Source: Cardinalis cardinalis
Taxonomy: Eukaryota; Chordata; Aves; Passeriformes; Cardinalidae
Reading direction: 5' to 3'
Assembly (NCBI GenBank): GCA_014549065.1
Contig: JACDOX010000165.1
Span: 1,335,207-1,399,206 of the forward strand
Length of the DNA stretch: 64,000 bases
A program made the position numbers and the translations under genes. Below, one piece after another: positions 52,501 to 57,463 of this stretch (its first letter is position 1; each line of letters begins with the position of its first letter). A model generated the notes under the pieces. It did not search any database, was not told where the DNA came from, and was given only the letters and a program-made list of their open reading frames with translations.

Positions 52501-54077
52501 GAGGTGCCTAGTAGGTATCACATCTCTGGGACATTTTATAGAAGAAAAAAAGAGAAGGGGAAGCAGGTGTACTTATCCATGGACAATGGGCATGAGTACT
52601 GCTTCCCCCACAAATGTCATTGTCACATATCAAATGATCTGTTCACTTGCTGAGGTAGACAGAAAATACTTTAAGCTCCACTGACACATATGCAGAAAAT
52701 AGCTCTGCATTTTGTATAACTCCTCAGAAACCTGTACATAGCACACCACATCTCTGGTAGGCCTGCACAGAAAGAAGAGATGATGGATAACTTTGTATGT
52801 CTTCAGCCTGCTACTTAGGGTAAAAAAAAATGCAGTATCAACAAACTGCAGCGACTAATCTGATCTTGCCATCTTGTGCTGAGTGGAACATTTTAAAATA
52901 GAAGGTCCATAAGGCAATTATGCTGAATTTTAAATACTTTATAACAAATAAATCCAAAGACTTCTGCCAACACATGATTTTGCTGTTCTAGCCTGGCCAA
53001 TGTGTTGTACAGAATGTGTTTGATTGTGTTCAGACCATTTAAAAACACAGCATTCCTTTAAATTCAAGTTCCCTCATGGNATAGTTTAAACCAGTATTCC
53101 TCAGGCACTGTGCTCCTGACTCCTCACTCCTGCCTGCCTTACCAAGACTTTTTATGTAGATTCTCAGACTGTTGGTGGTGTCTAAAGAGGGCCCAGGGCT
53201 GTTGGTTTGCTCTGCTTTGGAGAGCATGGTTCTGCATGGTTGATTATTTTTGCTTTGTCTTTGTGAAGAATTTTTCTGTCTTGTACAGATAAAATCAAAA
53301 CCCTTCCACTGTTTTATACAGCAGTCCTGAGAATCATGGTGTTGATTAGACTTTGTTGAGGGGGTATTCTTTGTTTTTACGGAAGAATTATTGCTTATTC
53401 TTTGTTTTTACAGAAGAATTATTGCTTAAGCAATAATTCAATATTTAATATATTAAGAGAGGTAACTACAAAATGGAAAAAAAATCAGAGACAAGAAAAG
53501 TTTTAAATCTTGTTCAGCTTTAGAATTCAATTGTCATTCTGTGCATGATTTACCATGAATGAATAGCAGTATTTTGAGGCTACAGTACCTGTATTTGACA
53601 GATAGATTTCAGCAGCAGAGCTGTGCTTGTTTAGCTGGCTTTCTTTTTTATTTCTTCTCTTTATCTCATTATTTTGTATGATTTTTGTGTTGAGACATGA
53701 ATTTGAAACATAAGCGTTTTAATGAAGACAATGTAGCATTATTTAATTAAAAAAATCTGCAAAAGGACTAGTAATAGAAAATATTTTTAATAACGTATTT
53801 TGTAACATTCAAGAATGTGCATGTTGTAATCTTTTAAGAAGATGTCCTATATAAAGACCAAATTTTTCACAGATTTGTCTGTGGACTTGAAGCAGCTCAT
53901 TCAATCTTATGTTGACCAGCTTGTAATGATTCCTNTTTTCATTATTTTATACTAAGATATTCTCTGGGTTACTAATTTCAGAGGGAANATATCTGGAACC
54001 AACTACCACGATCCCCTCCTGTGACTGGGATCAGATACCCTCCTCTTCTGGATGATCTCTTTGGCAAAGAAGAATAA
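7346..54077 (+). CDS. EFHC2: EF-hand domain-containing protein 2 (EFHC2), spliced, exons 2-15, 5' partial
   Basis: Spliced coding span: 7346-7531, 10548-10698, 17139-17362, 20310-20564, 22105-22215, 22541-22679, 30949-31114, 32140-32282, 36405-36601, 40158-40291, 44534-44731, 45304-45396, 52221-52326, 53982-54077. It totals 2199 bases: 732 residues plus TAA. Every intron is GT/AG and every phase matches. Counting residues from exon 2, DM10 domains lie at about 62-170, 203-355 and 404-523, each with a DDTI signature (DDTIQV, SDDTIDIRE, SDDTISVFE). A degenerate EF-hand follows at about 546-569. The strings PYNGFGSEEDSL and KKPGQE, and the domain order, match EFHC2 as I remember it better than the shorter paralogue EFHC1 (about 640 residues). 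Family knowledge: EFHC proteins bind inside ciliary doublet microtubules. The first coding exon with the ATG is not visible in the window. No promoter can be assigned. Confidence 0.95.
7532..10547 (+). other. EFHC2 intron 2
   Basis: A 3.0-kb intron with donor GTATGT and acceptor AATAG. It contains a T/G-rich low-complexity tract (8054-8138). I see nothing else supportable. Confidence 0.85.
8054..8138. repeat. T/G-rich low-complexity tract
   Basis: About 85 bases consist almost only of T and G, in units such as GTTT, GGTTT and GTTTTT. It is a simple-sequence tract with no exact repeat unit. Confidence 0.85.
10548..10698 (+). CDS. EFHC2: EFHC2 coding exon 3 (DM10 domain 1, first half)
   Basis: This exon has 50 codons plus one base, ending in phase 1. 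It begins VLCFDAYFEEEV directly after AATAG and ends before GTATCT. It contains the first DM10 signature, KIYFYLEDDTIQV, at about residues 88-100. The Gly codon at the junction is completed by the first two bases of exon 4. Confidence 0.95.
12867..12893. repeat. TATC microsatellite
   Basis: About six or seven imperfect TATC units (CTATCTAT, n, TATCTGTCTATCTATCTTA). Short and interrupted. Confidence 0.8.
12965..13085 (-). mobile_element. MIR-like ancient SINE remnant
   Basis: The order GGAGCTGAAGCACAAAGG, CTTACCCAGGATCATACAG, CAGGGT and GTTCAGGATCTTGACC resembles a reversed MIR/CORE-SINE: the region of GAAACTGAGGC, CTTGCCCAAGGTCACACAG and an inverted B-box. Divergence is high, so this is a motif-order match only. 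Confidence 0.45.
14363..14460. repeat. Imperfect tandem duplication, period 48 bp
   Basis: Two adjacent units each start GAGTGGAGC, run through GGCTGG and CCCAAGG and end near GCTGAA. Substitutions and small indels separate them. Confidence 0.65.
16215..16615 (-). mobile_element. CR1 LINE fragment, reverse orientation
   Basis: The fragment runs from AGGTTGGAAGGGATACCTTA through CAGCCTGTTCCAGTATTTGA and CTCAACCTCCCTCAATTTGA to ATGCTCCAGTC. That is the order of a reversed CR1. It is more diverged than the copy at 2846-3320. Confidence 0.82.
17139..17362 (+). CDS. EFHC2: EFHC2 coding exon 4 (DM10 domain 1, second half)
   Basis: The exon carries two bases that complete Gly, then 74 codons, and ends in phase 0. 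The acceptor is TTTTCCAG and the donor GTCAGG. It encodes LPPPHEDQFYT, the strand-rich FNINTEITLYGRKYKI segment and the IDCDLYTKNFL motif. The pattern of a Gly-Arg turn followed by I-x-D-C-D recurs in all DM10 domains of this family. It ends in a Lys before the linker to domain 2. The open frame runs on for about 85 bases into the intron, but conservation with the family stops at the GT. Confidence 0.95.
17363..20309 (+). other. EFHC2 intron 4
   Basis: A 2.9-kb intron. It contains one reversed CR1 fragment (18976-19180) and short A/T tracts; nothing else is recognisable. Confidence 0.85.
18976..19180 (-). mobile_element. CR1 LINE fragment, reverse orientation
   Basis: The phrases ACAGAATTACAGAACCATTT, CTCATCAAGTCCAGCCTGTG and AACACCTCCAGGGATGGGGC, then CATTCCCTTCC and GAAGAAATTCCTCCTG, follow the order of a reversed CR1 3' region. 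Confidence 0.88.
20310..20564 (+). CDS. EFHC2: EFHC2 coding exon 5 (DM10 domain 2, first half)
   Basis: This exon has 85 codons, phase 0 at both ends. The acceptor is TTTACCAG and the donor GTAAGC. After a short linker (RYLESTNPFHPYERF) it enters the second DM10 domain with DTLKQFLEFDGQVLGF. It carries the second signature, LSDDTIDIREILPPNSGRD, at about residues 239-257. Confidence 0.95.
20565..22104 (+). other. EFHC2 intron 5
   Basis: A 1.5-kb AT-rich intron. I see no repeat, RNA gene or other element in it. Confidence 0.85.
22105..22215 (+). CDS. EFHC2: EFHC2 coding exon 6 (DM10 domain 2, middle)
   Basis: This exon has 37 codons, phase 0 at both ends. The acceptor is CCTTGCAG and the donor GTCAGA. 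It encodes NAPTAPYHPGTITNYTLL and continues to YYIRDVLQ, a variable insert within DM10 domain 2. Two ambiguous bases fall here: 22134 is silent (any base gives Gly), while 22161 leaves Lys or Asn. Confidence 0.92.
22216..22540 (+). other. EFHC2 intron 6
   Basis: This 325-base intron is the shortest in the gene. It has no recognisable internal element. Confidence 0.88.
22541..22679 (+). CDS. EFHC2: EFHC2 coding exon 7 (DM10 domain 2, end)
   Basis: This exon has 46 codons plus one base. The acceptor is TTTATTAG and the donor GTAAGT, an optimal 5' splice site. It encodes VHQEFYKDSDL, then INVWGRQILLCDCDEFTK. This is the closing strand pair of the second DM10 domain and the C-D-E-F-T motif shared with domains 1 and 3. 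The intron before it is the shortest in the gene (325 bp) and the one after it the longest complete one (about 8.3 kb). Confidence 0.95.
25550..25770. other. GC-rich intronic patch
   Basis: This stretch is clearly richer in GC and CpG than its surroundings, for example GGCTCCGGCCGTGACCCGCT and CCCTCGGCGGGGCACGACAG. No splice-bounded frame or known repeat is recognised. It could be a regulatory element or an old GC-rich insertion. Confidence 0.5.
26021..26056. repeat. Short tandem duplication, period 18 bp
   Basis: GGTGGACATG followed by a T tract occurs twice in a row. Confidence 0.75.
27240..27478 (+). mobile_element. CR1 LINE 3' fragment
   Basis: The fragment contains GGTTTATATTGGATATTAGG, AGGAGTGGAGTCACCATCTC and GATCTCAGAGGTCTTTTCTG, and ends AATTCTATGATTCTGTGAA, the tail octamers typical of avian CR1. 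5' truncated. Confidence 0.92.
27605..27720. promoter_or_regulatory. CpG-dense block in intron 7 with CTCF-like site
   Basis: About 21 CpG dinucleotides occur in roughly 120 bases, against a nearly CpG-free background. At 27660-27673 the string CCACCGGGTGGCGC matches the CTCF core consensus (CCASYAGRKGGCRS) except for one base. Whether it acts as a promoter, enhancer or insulator is not shown by sequence alone. It directly abuts the minisatellite. Confidence 0.45.
27706..27964. repeat. Minisatellite, 11-12 bp unit (GGGAATCCAGC-like)
   Basis: About 22 imperfect units of GGGAATCCAGC(C) occur head to tail, with variants such as GGGAATTCAGT, GGGAATTTAGT and GGGAAAGCCAGC. Some variants recur in pairs, suggesting a higher-order unit of about 23 bp. 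Many units keep CpG at their junctions (CCGGGAA, GCGGGAA). Confidence 0.93.
28160..28760 (+). mobile_element. CR1 LINE, 5' part of an interrupted copy
   Basis: The sequence contains CAAGGTGCTGCACCTGGGCT, TGGGGTGACCCAAATGTGGC and CCTTCCAGTACCTGAAGAGA, in order for the 3' half of a CR1. It stops at AATGCCCCATCC, normally in mid-element. The missing remainder resumes at 29199, after an inserted second CR1. No intact reverse transcriptase frame is present. Confidence 0.92.
28761..29198 (+). mobile_element. CR1 LINE inserted inside another CR1
   Basis: A second, 5'-truncated CR1 starts AGAGCAGGTCCAGAGAAGGG. It runs through GAGGAGGCTCTGGGGTGACC and AGGTTTAGGTTGGACATTAG and ends with the tail TGATTGATTCTATGATT. 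It lies exactly between CCCCATCC and CTGGAGTTGTTCAAGG, which are adjacent in an uninterrupted CR1. Confidence 0.92.
29199..29330 (+). mobile_element. CR1 LINE, 3' part of the interrupted copy
   Basis: It begins CTGGAGTTGTTCAAGGCCAG and runs through GAGCAACCTGGTCTAGTGGA to the CR1 tail CCATTCTATGATCCTATGAG. This is the continuation of the copy at 28160-28760. Confidence 0.92.
29928..29972 (+). mobile_element. Short CR1 3' tail fragment
   Basis: GCAGACCTCCCGAGGTCCTG, then TCCAACCTGAATTATTCTGTG, matches the last 40-odd bases of a CR1 element. Only the extreme 3' end is present. Confidence 0.7.
30949..31114 (+). CDS. EFHC2: EFHC2 coding exon 8 (linker to DM10 domain 3)
   Basis: Two bases complete a Val codon, then come 54 codons plus two bases. 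The acceptor is TGCTGCAG and the donor GTATTT. It encodes a proline-rich linker (YKTPPPPKPEKIIPPYN), then the family-conserved GFGSEEDSL, then the lead-in to the third DM10 domain (DYRQFLVKD). The Arg codon at the junction is completed by the first base of exon 9. Confidence 0.95.
31115..32139 (+). other. EFHC2 intron 8
   Basis: A 1.0-kb AT-rich intron with no recognisable element. Confidence 0.88.
32140..32282 (+). CDS. EFHC2: EFHC2 coding exon 9 (DM10 domain 3, first half)
   Basis: One base completes Arg, then come 47 codons plus one base. The acceptor is TTGTTTAG and the donor GTAAGA. It encodes ILRYAAKLITDIAVDKDRKF and the third DM10 signature, YFLSDDTISVFEYAERNSG. The exon is richer in GC and CpG than the others (for example GCGCTACGCGGCC near 32164), perhaps a local composition effect. 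Confidence 0.95.
32283..36404 (+). other. EFHC2 intron 9
   Basis: A 4.1-kb intron. It contains a 45-bp-period duplication (34454-34527); I see nothing else. Confidence 0.88.
34454..34527. repeat. Tandem duplication, period 45 bp
   Basis: TTGTAGAGGTCAGGT, then A or T, then TTAGTGGCTAAG-like sequence, occurs at 34454 and again at 34499, with one or two differences in the shared 29 bases. Confidence 0.8.
36405..36601 (+). CDS. EFHC2: EFHC2 coding exon 10 (DM10 domain 3, second half)
   Basis: Two bases complete Gly, then come 65 codons, ending in phase 0. The acceptor is TCCCATAG and the donor GTGAAG. It encodes IAGGKFLERSRIKKPGQELF, a highly conserved family stretch, then the last strands of DM10 domain 3 (FHGHNFLLVDADEYTFNYME). 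The ambiguous base at 36412 is silent (Ala). The donor is weaker than most in the gene. Confidence 0.95.
36830..37200 (-). mobile_element. Old CR1-like LINE fragment, reverse orientation
   Basis: The order TTCCACAACTTTCTGTGGCA, then a 'cctcccactagtttcaaggcc' type phrase, CATCTTTATAATTTTGTAAA and a 'cagcctaatcctctgcagg' type phrase resembles older reptile/bird CR1 subfamilies in reverse. It is more diverged than the other copies. Confidence 0.6.
37460..37495. repeat. Exact 18-bp tandem repeat
   Basis: TGTAAATTAATGTGGATT occurs twice in direct succession without mismatch. Confidence 0.9.
40060..40125 (-). mobile_element. CR1 fragment next to the exon 11 acceptor
   Basis: CCCATTTCTCCAGCCTGGAC, then AGGTCCCTCTGGATGGCATC and CTATCCTTTAGG, matches a well-conserved reversed CR1 segment. 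It ends about 33 bases before exon 11, so it may contribute to branch-point surroundings. Confidence 0.8.
40158..40291 (+). CDS. EFHC2: EFHC2 coding exon 11 (degenerate EF-hand)
   Basis: This exon has 44 codons plus two bases. The acceptor is CTCTTTCAAG and the donor GTAAGA. It encodes FPMADICAVFNKLKSM and the helix-loop segment EIRKTFAITDPEHTNVIGYD. The loop has Asp at position 1 but lacks the usual acidic residues at 3/5 spacing and the Glu at position 12, so calcium binding is doubtful. Human EFHC2 looks similarly degenerate. The ambiguous base at 40216 leaves one residue undefined. A CR1 fragment ends about 33 bases before the exon. Confidence 0.92.
40292..44533 (+). other. EFHC2 intron 11
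   Basis: A 4.2-kb intron. It contains a 34-bp tandem duplication (42357-42424) and an A tract near 42882; I see nothing else. Confidence 0.88.
42357..42424. repeat. 34-bp tandem duplication
   Basis: Two adjacent 34-base copies (TTAAATACAGCTGAGGTTTT and continuing) differ by one base (G or A near the end). The near-identity suggests a recent event. Confidence 0.95.
44534..44731 (+). CDS. EFHC2: EFHC2 coding exon 12 (C-terminal helical region)
   Basis: One base completes Arg, then come 65 codons plus two bases. The acceptor is TGTGCACAG and the donor GTAAGT. It encodes FSEHEIMTLGRHYGI and continues to EKLKKNAFENFEQL and NDREK. The residues suggest amphipathic helices of a second, non-canonical EF-hand-like unit. 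The reading frame is intact. Confidence 0.94.
44732..45303 (+). other. EFHC2 intron 12
   Basis: A 572-base intron with no recognisable internal element. Confidence 0.88.
45304..45396 (+). CDS. EFHC2: EFHC2 coding exon 13
   Basis: One base completes Lys, then come 30 codons plus two bases. The acceptor is TTATGTGCAG and the donor GTAACT. It encodes CGLLPNETCRTIFKSF and FPLPDDLLETLLA, matching the P-L-x-D-D-L-L-E segment I remember in human EFHC2. It is the shortest complete internal exon, too short to recognise alone. Its placement rests on phase and on homology with the neighbouring exons. Confidence 0.92.
45397..52220 (+). other. EFHC2 intron 13
   Basis: A 6.8-kb intron. I see only low-complexity A/T tracts and a short imperfect ATATATCT-containing repeat (51542-51592). 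No transposon family is clearly recognised. Confidence 0.85.
52221..52326 (+). CDS. EFHC2: EFHC2 coding exon 14
   Basis: One base completes Arg, then come 35 codons, ending in phase 0. The acceptor is TCTGCTCAG and the donor GTAAAA. It encodes FEDNQKQV, an undefined residue (base 52246; G there would give Asp), then YKKFVHALNWRENQVRAF. The family motif L-N-W-R-x-N-x-V is present. Confidence 0.92.
53366..53427. repeat. 31-bp tandem duplication
   Basis: Two adjacent 31-base copies (ATTCTTTGTTTTTACGGAAG and continuing to GAATTATTGCTT) differ by one base (G or A). Confidence 0.95.
53416..53439. repeat. Perfect 24-bp palindrome
   Basis: GAATTATTGCTT is followed at once by its exact reverse complement, with no spacer. 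It overlaps the second copy of the 31-bp duplication. Confidence 0.95.
53982..54077 (+). CDS. EFHC2: EFHC2 terminal coding exon 15 with stop
   Basis: This exon has 31 codons plus TAA (54075-54077). The acceptor is AATTTCAG. It encodes WNQLPRSPPVTGIRYPPLLD and then DLFGKEE. The acidic end after a Phe-Gly pair resembles the human C-terminus. The ambiguous base 53988 leaves one residue undefined (G would give Asp). The tail is a few residues shorter than in human, consistent with normal variation. Confidence 0.92.
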   Translation, partial: REXIWNQLPRSPPVTGIRYPPLLDDLFGKEE

Positions 54078-57000
54078 TCTCATTTGTGCGAGGCACTGAT
54101 TTAAGATTGGTGCTTCAGCTCTGAAGATTACTTAAAAAGATACCAAAAAATTTTCTTGTATAATGAGAAAAAAGCAGATACAGCATTTAATTTCTTGTTG
54201 CAACAGAGATGTATACTTGTATGTTTTTGGAACTCTTTCTAAATCAACAGCACTCTGTCACACTTAAACAAGCATAATTAAAACTAGATCCTCTAATCTC
54301 TGCCTGGTTGCATGGAGAATTTGTGAGCATTGAGAAATCTTTGAGTCAAACACTGCAAAATCTGACTGACCCTGCTTTGTTCTGAGAACAAACCTTGTTG
54401 GATGACCTCTCAGAATTGGGTTTGACTGTGTTAGCACAATAATGCCATTCCATTCACGTTTCCTCCCTTGCTCTGCAGCTCTTATCTGTGGTTTTGCTCT
54501 ATCCCCCTGGTGATGCTCAAGTGCTGTTCATGTCAAAGTTGGTTATTTTGTGGAGGAAATGCCAGCAAGGTTTTTGCACACTATAAAGCTGTTCTGGTAT
54601 CAGAGGTAATTACAGCCTTCCAAAGTGGAAGCAAATGTTTTGCAGGCAGGGCACAGAAGCTGTCAGTTCTTGCTTTTTGTTTTAGATGTGACTCAGGTTA
54701 GTCCCACCCAGCTCTACTTGGGTGGAACATGTCTGAAGAGAAGGGATGTCAGTGCAATGTCAGTTTGCAGCATTCTTACAGCAGAAATGTACTTGCCCTT
54801 TGAAAATTCACTGATGCCCTTCTCTTTCTCCACGGCTTAATGGAGTTCCTGTTAGCATTTTTGTATCTTTTTAAGCTTCTACCAGCTCAAAGCCACAATT
54901 AGATCTGGATTTACTCTGTGCTTTTGTGAGAGGAGCAATTACCCCACTCTGAAGAATGGAAGAGGTGAGGTGAAGGTGGAGCTGATTCATCCATGAGATT
55001 CCNCTGGGGAAGGGGAAGAGTTGTGAGTCAGTGCACCTCTTCTGGTGCTTGGGAAGACTTAGAACTCTGGTTTTTCTTTAAACTGAAATTACAGTTTTGG
55101 GGAGGAATTGTTTGATTTAGAAAGATGAGAATTCAATGTATCTAAATCCCCAAACTGAGGGAGAGACAACAGTAATTTTTTGGGAACTTGGAGATCCCCC
55201 TTACAATTATGATTCCATATAGAAATACCTTCCTACACCTTAGCATGATAATGTAAAAGAAATTCGTATTCTTTTTTACCATATGGCAAAATATAAAGCT
55301 TTTGAAAGCTCTTTGCCTTTTTTGCAGCAAAAAAGGTCTTGAGACAAGGCATAATTATAATGTGGCTGCTGAGGAGGGTAGCAATAAAATGGGCAACGAG
55401 TGTCTGTATCCAGAGGCTCAAAATGAAAAAGGCAAAAAAACTAAAGTGCTCCAAGTAGTAGAAAAGACTATGAATTGCTTTTTGATCCAAAAGAGGAAAA
55501 TGGTTCCTTATATGACAAGATATATCTGACCACAGGGACAGTGTCAGCATCCAAAACAATAATTCGTCTTTGAAGCCAATTTGGTGAAAGCTGGATATTT
55601 TTATAACATGCCACCAAGACTGAGATTGATTCTAAATNAATGCAGTTTTCCTTTTAAGTTTTTAATGTTCCCAAGACTTCAGAAGGATTTGTTTCAGTTG
55701 TGGAAATCTCGTCCAGCTGAAGGTTTCCAAGAAGAGAGGACTCTGAACATTGAAAACCTCTCCGGTAGCTTCTAGAGAAGATAAATTCACTTTAGTTTGT
55801 TTCTGTTTATGTGTATGAGACAAAAAGAGCATTTTTTAAAGAAAAAACCAGTTCAAGAAATAGAATATTTTATAATTTAATGTGGAACCGTGTTCATGAA
55901 TNTATTCAGTCATGGTTTGGTCTTGTCTGGTCATGATCAAGAAAGGGGACTGTAAACTGGAACCAGTGCAGAAGAGCTGGAGAGGTGACCCAGAGAATGA
56001 AGATAAGAAAGGTGACTGAAGNAGCATAATTTATTTAGCGTAATAAAATGAAGGCTCAGATTGAATTAATATCCTTTCTCTCTGTAAATACATTGTTGCC
56101 AGGTGAAGAAAATTATCTGGTTCAGGTAAGAACATTGGTAGTCTTAAGGAAAAAATGGGTATAATTTGCCATGAATAAATTAANCCTGGACAACAGAAGG
56201 TTGTTTCTTACTTCTAAAACAATGAGGGTCTCAAAATGCCTTCCAAGACTGATGCACTCAGTTTTAAGGTTGAGATGGGTTCATCTGATATTGGTAATTT
56301 TAGGAGGTTTATGATACCATTCTGAATCATTAGTCTCCCTTCTGGTTTTCCCTTTTTCCCATGCATCTTGCATAACCCTGACAAATACAAAACAATCTCC
56401 TAGGAGAGGGCCTGAAAAATATTTTCATTGCTTGTCACTGTGCTCAGTGTGTCATACACTGTGGTCCAACATGCTATAAACACTTTTCACCAGGTTTTCT
56501 CTCTGATAAGCAGCAGTGCTTCCAGAATGGAAAGCTCTGGCCAATGAACAGCCNAATAATCCTCTTTGTATAATGTGACTTACAGCATATGCTGCCCAGA
56601 ATATTTCAACCTCTCCTCTAATCCTGCCACCAGCTTCTTCTCTCTTTTCACATTGCTGATGAGGGGCCTGAATGAAGACAATACCACAGGCTTATGTTTC
56701 GAGATGGCAGGAGGCCACGGCTTTAAAGCANGCCTGGCACAGGGGAGGGCAGCCCCCACAGTTGCCATCAATCTCAGCCCTGGATCTCTGCAGGGCAGCC
56801 AGGGGTATCTCCTTTCCTCAGATATCTGCACTGGCCCGGCAGGAGCTCAGGGATTCACGTTACAGCACCGCTCACCCCCCTGTGTGCTCAGTGTTAATGT
56901 TTGCTTCCTCAGCCTGGCATTTGGGAAGAAGAGGCTCCAAGTTCTCTGGGATATCTGCTGCTGCTGGCAAGGAAATGGCTGCAAACAGGTTGGCTCAGAG

Positions 57001-57083
57001 TGCCNGGGCTGTCACCTGCAGTTGGGTCCCCTCAGACGTGGGGCATCTGCTATGGGCAAGATATTGAAAATCAATGGCGACTC
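54078..57083 (+). other. EFHC2 3' UTR and intergenic sequence
   Basis: It contains candidate polyadenylation signals (ATTAAA at 54277, AATAAA at 55383) and otherwise no recognisable gene or repeat. Bases 56570-57070 are richer in GC. Two long overlapping frames there lack family features, and each contains an ambiguous base. Confidence 0.6.
54277..54282 (+). terminator. Candidate EFHC2 polyadenylation signal (ATTAAA)
   Basis: ATTAAA lies 200 bases after the stop codon and would give a short 3' UTR of about 220 bases. It is a common variant hexamer, but such strings are frequent in AT-rich DNA. A canonical AATAAA occurs further on at 55383-55388. Transcript ends are needed to decide between them. 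Confidence 0.35.
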
Positions 57084-57463
57084 TGACGTTGGTGAGGGAG
57101 AGAGGATGATACATCTGACTCCATGGATATCAGAAGACTAATTAATTACTTTATTAATTTATTACTATATGTCTAAAACTGAATCTGCCAAGCACTCAAC
57201 CCTGCACACAACTGCTCACGCTGCACAGAATCTTGTAACTGTCACCTGACAGTCCTCACACACACACACACACACTCTCACAAACAAAACATCTTCACTT
57301 TGGATAAACAATCTCCATATTGCATTCTAATTTGGCACAACACAGGCACAGCAAGTGATAAGAATTGTGTTTTCCCTTCTCTGAGGTTCAGAGAATGTGA
57401 ATCTCAGAAATCCTTTGGAAGAGTTGTGCCTTGCTTTTCTCCCTGAAGNGAAATGTGGCAACA
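57084..57463 (-). mobile_element. Endogenous retrovirus LTR, reverse strand (probably solo)
   Basis: Read on the - strand, this has LTR layout: TG start near 57463, AT-rich promoter-like and polyadenylation region (AATAAA read from 57155-57150 and again from 57163-57158), and a CA end near 57084. Blocks such as CAATCTCCATA (57310) and CAGCAAGTGATAAGAATTGT (57350) match the reverse complement of the LTR at 62868-63236. A CA microsatellite lies inside it. No gag, pol or env frame is adjacent, and no clear target duplication was found. Ends are approximate. Confidence 0.65.
57257..57275. repeat. CA microsatellite
   Basis: About nine or ten CA units followed by CTCTCACA, within the reverse-strand LTR. 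Confidence 0.85.

Larger units (their letters stand above)
52327..53981 (+). other. EFHC2 intron 14
   Basis: A 1.7-kb intron. It contains a 31-bp tandem duplication ending in a perfect palindrome (53366-53439); I see nothing else. Confidence 0.88.

Noticed and set aside
7346..54077. Assignment to EFHC1 instead of EFHC2
   Set aside because: EFHC1 is shorter; the linker PYNGFGSEEDSL, the KKPGQE stretch and the extended C-terminal region fit EFHC2 as remembered.
56566..57141. 191-codon + strand frame downstream of EFHC2
   Set aside because: It runs into the reverse-strand LTR, contains undefined residues, has no family features and competes with another frame of similar length.
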